Below, piece after piece: positions 14,163 through 16,968 of a stretch of DNA of 16,968 nucleotides. Made by a program: the position numbers and the translations under genes. Position 1 is the stretch's first letter, and every line of letters starts with the position of its first letter. The notes under the pieces were generated by a model, which saw only the letters and a list, made by a program, of their open reading frames with translations, ran no database searches and was not told the DNA's origin. The stretch covers positions 1 through 16,968 of the forward strand of contig DASXCC010000182.1 in assembly GCA_036491415.1 (NCBI GenBank). The letters are read 5' to 3'. Source of the DNA: JAICKN01 sp036491415 (GTDB lineage: Bacteria; Acidobacteriota; Terriglobia; Terriglobales; Acidobacteriaceae).

Positions 14163-15404
14163 ATGAAACGCGATCTTCTGAATCAAGCTTATGGCGCCAT
14201 GCGCCACGATATGCGCAAAACTATCCTTACCATGCTGGGCATGGCATGGGGAATTGCGACGGTCGTGTTGCTGCTTGCCTACGGACAGGGTTTCGGAAAT
14301 GCCATTCACGCCATTTTCCAAAGTTATGGGGACCGCGCAGTCGCCGTTTTTCCCGGACGTACTTCGCAGCAGGCGGGCGGAAATAAAGCCGGCATGGCGA
14401 TTCGATTTACCAATCGCGACGTTGAATTACTTTCCAACGTCGTGCCGTTGATAAAACACATCTCCCGCCAAACAGACTTCAACGCTACGGTGCAATATAG
14501 TTCACGGTCCTTCACTTTTGATGCTTTGGGAATCGATCCATCGGCAGAAAATATCTGGAACTTGTCCGTAGATGAAGGCCGTTTTATCAATGAGCAAGAC
14601 AACAATTCGCACGCGCACGTTGCCGTACTGGGCTCGGAAGCCAGGGATAAATTATTTTCCGGCTTATCTCCGGTCGGAGAGATGATTCGCGTGAATGGCG
14701 TAGCTTATCAGGTGATTGGCGTCATGCATCCCCGCATGCAGGAAGCCGACAACGACATCAATCGCGTGGTTTACATCCCATACAATGCCATGGACGCGTT
14801 GACGAACATATACTATGTGGGCGGAGTTTGGCTCGACTTCGAAGGCATGGACCACGATGCGCTTATCAAGACAATTCGCAACGCACTGGCCGCCGAGCAC
14901 GGCTTCAAATCTGATGATGAACGTGCCGTATTTATCTTTGACGCGCAAAAGCAGCTTGCCCAATTCAATATCATTACGATTGGATTGAAAGTCCTGCTGG
15001 GATTCATCGGTACAATTACGCTAGCCATCGGCGGAATCGGCCTGATGAACATCATGCTGGTTTCCGTCACGCAACGCACTCGAGAGATTGGAGTCGAAAA
15101 AGCTCTGGGCGCGCGCAAGCGCGACATCTTATTTCAATTTCTTGCTGAAGCTATGGTCATTACGGGAATCGGGGGAATTTGCGGCATCATTCTTTCCTAT
15201 ATCGTTTCATTCTCTGTAGGCACGCTAACGTTTTACAGCGCGCTGGCCAAACATGCGGAAGCTGCCGACATCCGATTGATCGTGGCCCCGCAAACTCTTA
15301 TCGTTTCTACGCTGATTTTAGGGGTTGTCGGAATTTGCAGCGGCATGTTTCCCGCGCTGCGAGCGGCGAACCTTGATCCTATCGAAGCGCTACGCTACGA
15401 GTAA
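14163..15404 (+). CDS. MacB/FtsX-type ABC transporter permease (second of pair)
   Basis: A 413-residue paralogue of the preceding permease. It has the same plan: membrane segment about 20-40 (ILTMLGMAWGIATVVLLLAYG), periplasmic domain about 45-270 and three C-terminal segments near 275-303, 327-352 and 378-400. The signature loop reads TQRTREIGVEKALGARKRDILFQFLAEA. It ends in NLDPIEALRYE, the usual MacB C-terminus. The ATG directly follows the upstream TAA with no spacer, and AAGGAA inside the upstream gene's last codons acts as its ribosome-binding site, so translation is coupled. The likely function is one half of a heterodimeric permease whose ATPase is encoded elsewhere; the substrate is unknown. 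It converges on the amidase gene. Confidence 0.92.
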   Translation: MKRDLLNQAYGAMRHDMRKTILTMLGMAWGIATVVLLLAYGQGFGNAIHAIFQSYGDRAVAVFPGRTSQQAGGNKAGMAIRFTNRDVELLSNVVPLIKHISRQTDFNATVQYSSRSFTFDALGIDPSAENIWNLSVDEGRFINEQDNNSHAHVAVLGSEARDKLFSGLSPVGEMIRVNGVAYQVIGVMHPRMQEADNDINRVVYIPYNAMDALTNIYYVGGVWLDFEGMDHDALIKTIRNALAAEHGFKSDDERAVFIFDAQKQLAQFNIITIGLKVLLGFIGTITLAIGGIGLMNIMLVSVTQRTREIGVEKALGARKRDILFQFLAEAMVITGIGGICGIILSYIVSFSVGTLTFYSALAKHAEAADIRLIVAPQTLIVSTLILGVVGICSGMFPALRAANLDPIEALRYE

Positions 15405-15454
15405 CGACAGCACATTCATTCCGCATAATTTTTACAATTGTCGTTCTGAGCGAA

Positions 15455-15484
15455 ACAGATCATTCGCCTGTGCGAATGATCTGT
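15455..15484. terminator. Perfect 13-bp-arm hairpin between convergent genes
   Basis: ACAGATCATTCGC (15455-15467) and GCGAATGATCTGT (15472-15484) are exact reverse complements around a CTGT loop. The hairpin lies in the 99-bp gap between the permease pair and the convergent amidase gene. It can serve as a bidirectional transcription terminator, although there is no strong T-tract. It is flanked by TGTCGTTCTGAGCGAA and GAAGTAGAAGAATCC, which look like the two halves of an extragenic repeat. Confidence 0.65.
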
Positions 15485-15503
15485 GAAGTAGAAGAATCCA
15501 TAC

Positions 15504-16968
15504 TTAAGAATTGAAATTGACTGAGGGCAGAAACTTCGGAGCCTTACGAGCCTTCGTCAATTGCTCAAAGCCAAAGGCAATCTTGATCAGCGTCGGTTCA
15601 CTCCATACGCGTCCGAAGAACGAAAGCCCCACCGGCAAGCCGGAAATATATCCAGCCGGTACCGAGATATCGGGATAGCCCGCCACGGCCGCCACATTCG
15701 AACTTCCGCCAACCACATGATCGCCGTCGACCAAGTCCGTAATCCAGGTCGGTCCGGCGGTTGGCGCAAGGATGGCGTCCAGTTTGTGCTGGTCCATAAT
15801 TGCGTCAATGCCTTCCTGCCGTGAAAGGCGATGGTTCGCCGCCAGCGCATCCAGATACTCCTTGCTGGTGAGCGGGCCTTTTTCTTCGGCTTTCAGGAAT
15901 AGGTCCTGCCCGAAATATTGCAGCTCTTTATCTTTATTTTTAATATTGAAATCAATGACGTCTTTGAGTGTTTTCACGCCTGCATCCGGACGCTTTGCCA
16001 GATACGCATTCAGGTCGGCCTTCAATTCATAGAGCAATACAGTCAGTTCGGTGTCATCAAATTTTCCAAACGAAGGAATATCGGCGGGATCGATAATCAC
16101 CGCACCGGCCGCCTTCAGTTCATCTATCACGTTTTGCATTAAAACTTCAGTCGCGTCGTGGAAGCCAAAATATTTACGGGCCACACCAATCCGCGCGCCG
16201 CGCAGCCCATTCGCATCCAGAAATTTTGTGTAATCGAGCGCTGGCCGCGATGCCATTTCCGATGTTGCGGAGTCGCGCTCGTCAATACCAGCAAGTGCCG
16301 TCAGCAAAATTGCCATATCCGTCACAGTGCGAGCGATCGGGCCGGCTGTGTCTTGACTGTGCGCGATCGGAATAATCCCGGAGCGGCCAATGAGCCCCAG
16401 AGTTGGCTTCAACCCTACGACTCCATTCGCGGACGCCGGACATACCACCGACCCATCCGTTTCCGTTCCCACACCTACCGCACATAAATTTCCGGACACA
16501 CCTGCTCCGGTGCCGGAACTAGATCCGCAAGGATTGCGATCCAGAGCATAAGGATTTTTGGTGAGCCCACCGCGTCCACTCCATCCGCTGGTCGAATGGC
16601 TGGAACGGATGTTTGCCCATTCGCTGAGATTTGTTTTACCGAGAATCACCGCGCCTGCTGCCCGCAATTTCTGTGCGACAAACGAGTCCGTCGTTGCATG
16701 TGATCCCAGAAGTGCCAACGAACCCGCCGTGGTCAACATCTTGTCGGCGGTATCGATATTGTCTTTAATCAATACTGGAATTCCATGCATGGGGCCACGC
16801 GGGCCTTTTTCTTTGCGCTCTTTATCGAGCGCGTCTGCAATCGCCAGTGCATCGGGATTCAATTCAATGATGCTGTTGAGCCGCGGGCCACCCCGGTCCA
16901 CTTCCGCAATTCGCGATAGATACTTCTGCGTCAAATCATGCGCGGAAAATTTCCCGGATTTCATTCCA
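15504..16968 (-). CDS. Amidase-signature family hydrolase (5' end outside window)
   Basis: A 3' fragment of at least 487 codons encoding an amidase-signature enzyme that hydrolyses amide bonds. The frame stays open to the window edge. The ATG at 16964 is followed by KSGKFSAHDLTQKYLSRI, which in relatives is internal, so the true start, probably with a signal peptide, lies beyond the window. The Ser-cisSer-Lys triad is visible, numbered from that ATG: Lys67 in VLIKDNID, Ser148 in NPCGSSSGTGAG and Ser172 in TETDGSVVCP. The spacing of 24 between the two serines equals that in fatty acid amide hydrolase (217 and 241). C-terminal motifs AILAPTAGPTW and AVAGYPDISVPAGYISGLPVGLSFFGR are typical. It is not a convincing GatA because no gatB or gatC is adjacent, and AtzF-like or peptide-amide activity is open. 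The GGA before the ATG reads as Gly. Confidence 0.9.
   Translation of the reverse strand, partial: GMKSGKFSAHDLTQKYLSRIAEVDRGGPRLNSIIELNPDALAIADALDKERKEKGPRGPMHGIPVLIKDNIDTADKMLTTAGSLALLGSHATTDSFVAQKLRAAGAVILGKTNLSEWANIRSSHSTSGWSGRGGLTKNPYALDRNPCGSSSGTGAGVSGNLCAVGVGTETDGSVVCPASANGVVGLKPTLGLIGRSGIIPIAHSQDTAGPIARTVTDMAILLTALAGIDERDSATSEMASRPALDYTKFLDANGLRGARIGVARKYFGFHDATEVLMQNVIDELKAAGAVIIDPADIPSFGKFDDTELTVLLYELKADLNAYLAKRPDAGVKTLKDVIDFNIKNKDKELQYFGQDLFLKAEEKGPLTSKEYLDALAANHRLSRQEGIDAIMDQHKLDAILAPTAGPTWITDLVDGDHVVGGSSNVAAVAGYPDISVPAGYISGLPVGLSFFGRVWSEPTLIKIAFGFEQLTKARKAPKFLPSVNFNS

Noticed and set aside
1..16968. CRISPR array, tRNA or rRNA genes, transposases, prophage or defence genes
   Set aside because: Looked for on both strands; no regularly spaced repeats of CRISPR type, no cloverleaf candidate and no recognisable mobile or defence protein.
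15504..16968. GatA of the tRNA amidotransferase
   Set aside because: The amidase triad is present, but no gatB/gatC neighbours are seen and TETDGSVVCP differs from the usual GatA nucleophile sequence; general amidase is safer.

Overview
The window is a stretch of ordinary bacterial chromosome, densely coded on both strands, with moderate GC content. It most likely comes from a soil Acidobacteriota (Terriglobia-type) genome. That placement is an inference from the gene mix: a Tat-exported phosphoesterase, YVTN propeller, orphan MacB-type permeases, secreted M28 peptidase and amidase, and a DapA-like protein with a long Ser-rich insert. No rRNA or marker gene is present to confirm it. I see no phage, plasmid, transposase, CRISPR, tRNA or rRNA. 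The window begins inside carB and ends inside an amidase gene.

Layout. (1) 1-588: the 3' end of carB (MGS-like regulatory domain). It converges, with overlapping stop codons, on a small uracil-DNA-glycosylase-like gene (585-1124, minus), which overlaps the end of a Tat-exported phospholipase C/acid phosphatase-type phosphoesterase (1108-2574, minus). (2) 2697-4346: an OsmC-family protein (minus) divergent from a secreted YVTN-type beta-propeller protein (plus). (3) 4352-6749: a GlxA-type (DJ-1/PfpI + AraC) regulator (minus) divergent from a second OsmC-family gene and a secreted protein of unknown function (plus). The space between them holds a two-copy 37-bp imperfect tandem repeat carrying two ATGGC-N6-GCCAT dyads, which looks like a purpose-built operator region. 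(4) 7036-8161: an ArsR-type small regulator followed by a short-chain dehydrogenase, with inverted and direct repeats in front of each. (5) 8228-9898: a secreted M28 metallopeptidase. (6) 9958-11527 (minus): a GAF-GAF-GGDEF diguanylate cyclase split into two reading frames by an apparent frameshift. (7) 11652-12752: a DapA/DHDPS-family aldolase with an unusual Ser-rich insert of about 70 residues. (8) 12912-15404: two adjacent MacB/FtsX-type ABC permeases with no ATPase alongside. (9) 15504-16968 (minus): an amidase-signature enzyme, 5' end outside the window.

How it fits together. The middle part (2697-8161) looks like a loose redox/electrophile-response neighbourhood: two OsmC-family proteins, a GlxA-type regulator, an ArsR-type regulator and an SDR oxidoreductase. 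The best local regulatory hypothesis is that the GlxA-type regulator controls the divergent osmC-hypothetical pair through the 37-bp repeat. The rest reads as independent housekeeping, secretion and signalling genes. I found no convincing previously undescribed multi-gene system. The most checkable oddities are the repeat-dyad operator, the frameshifted cyclase, the DapA insert, and a long perfect hairpin that seems to interrupt a repeat-like sequence at 15441-15500.
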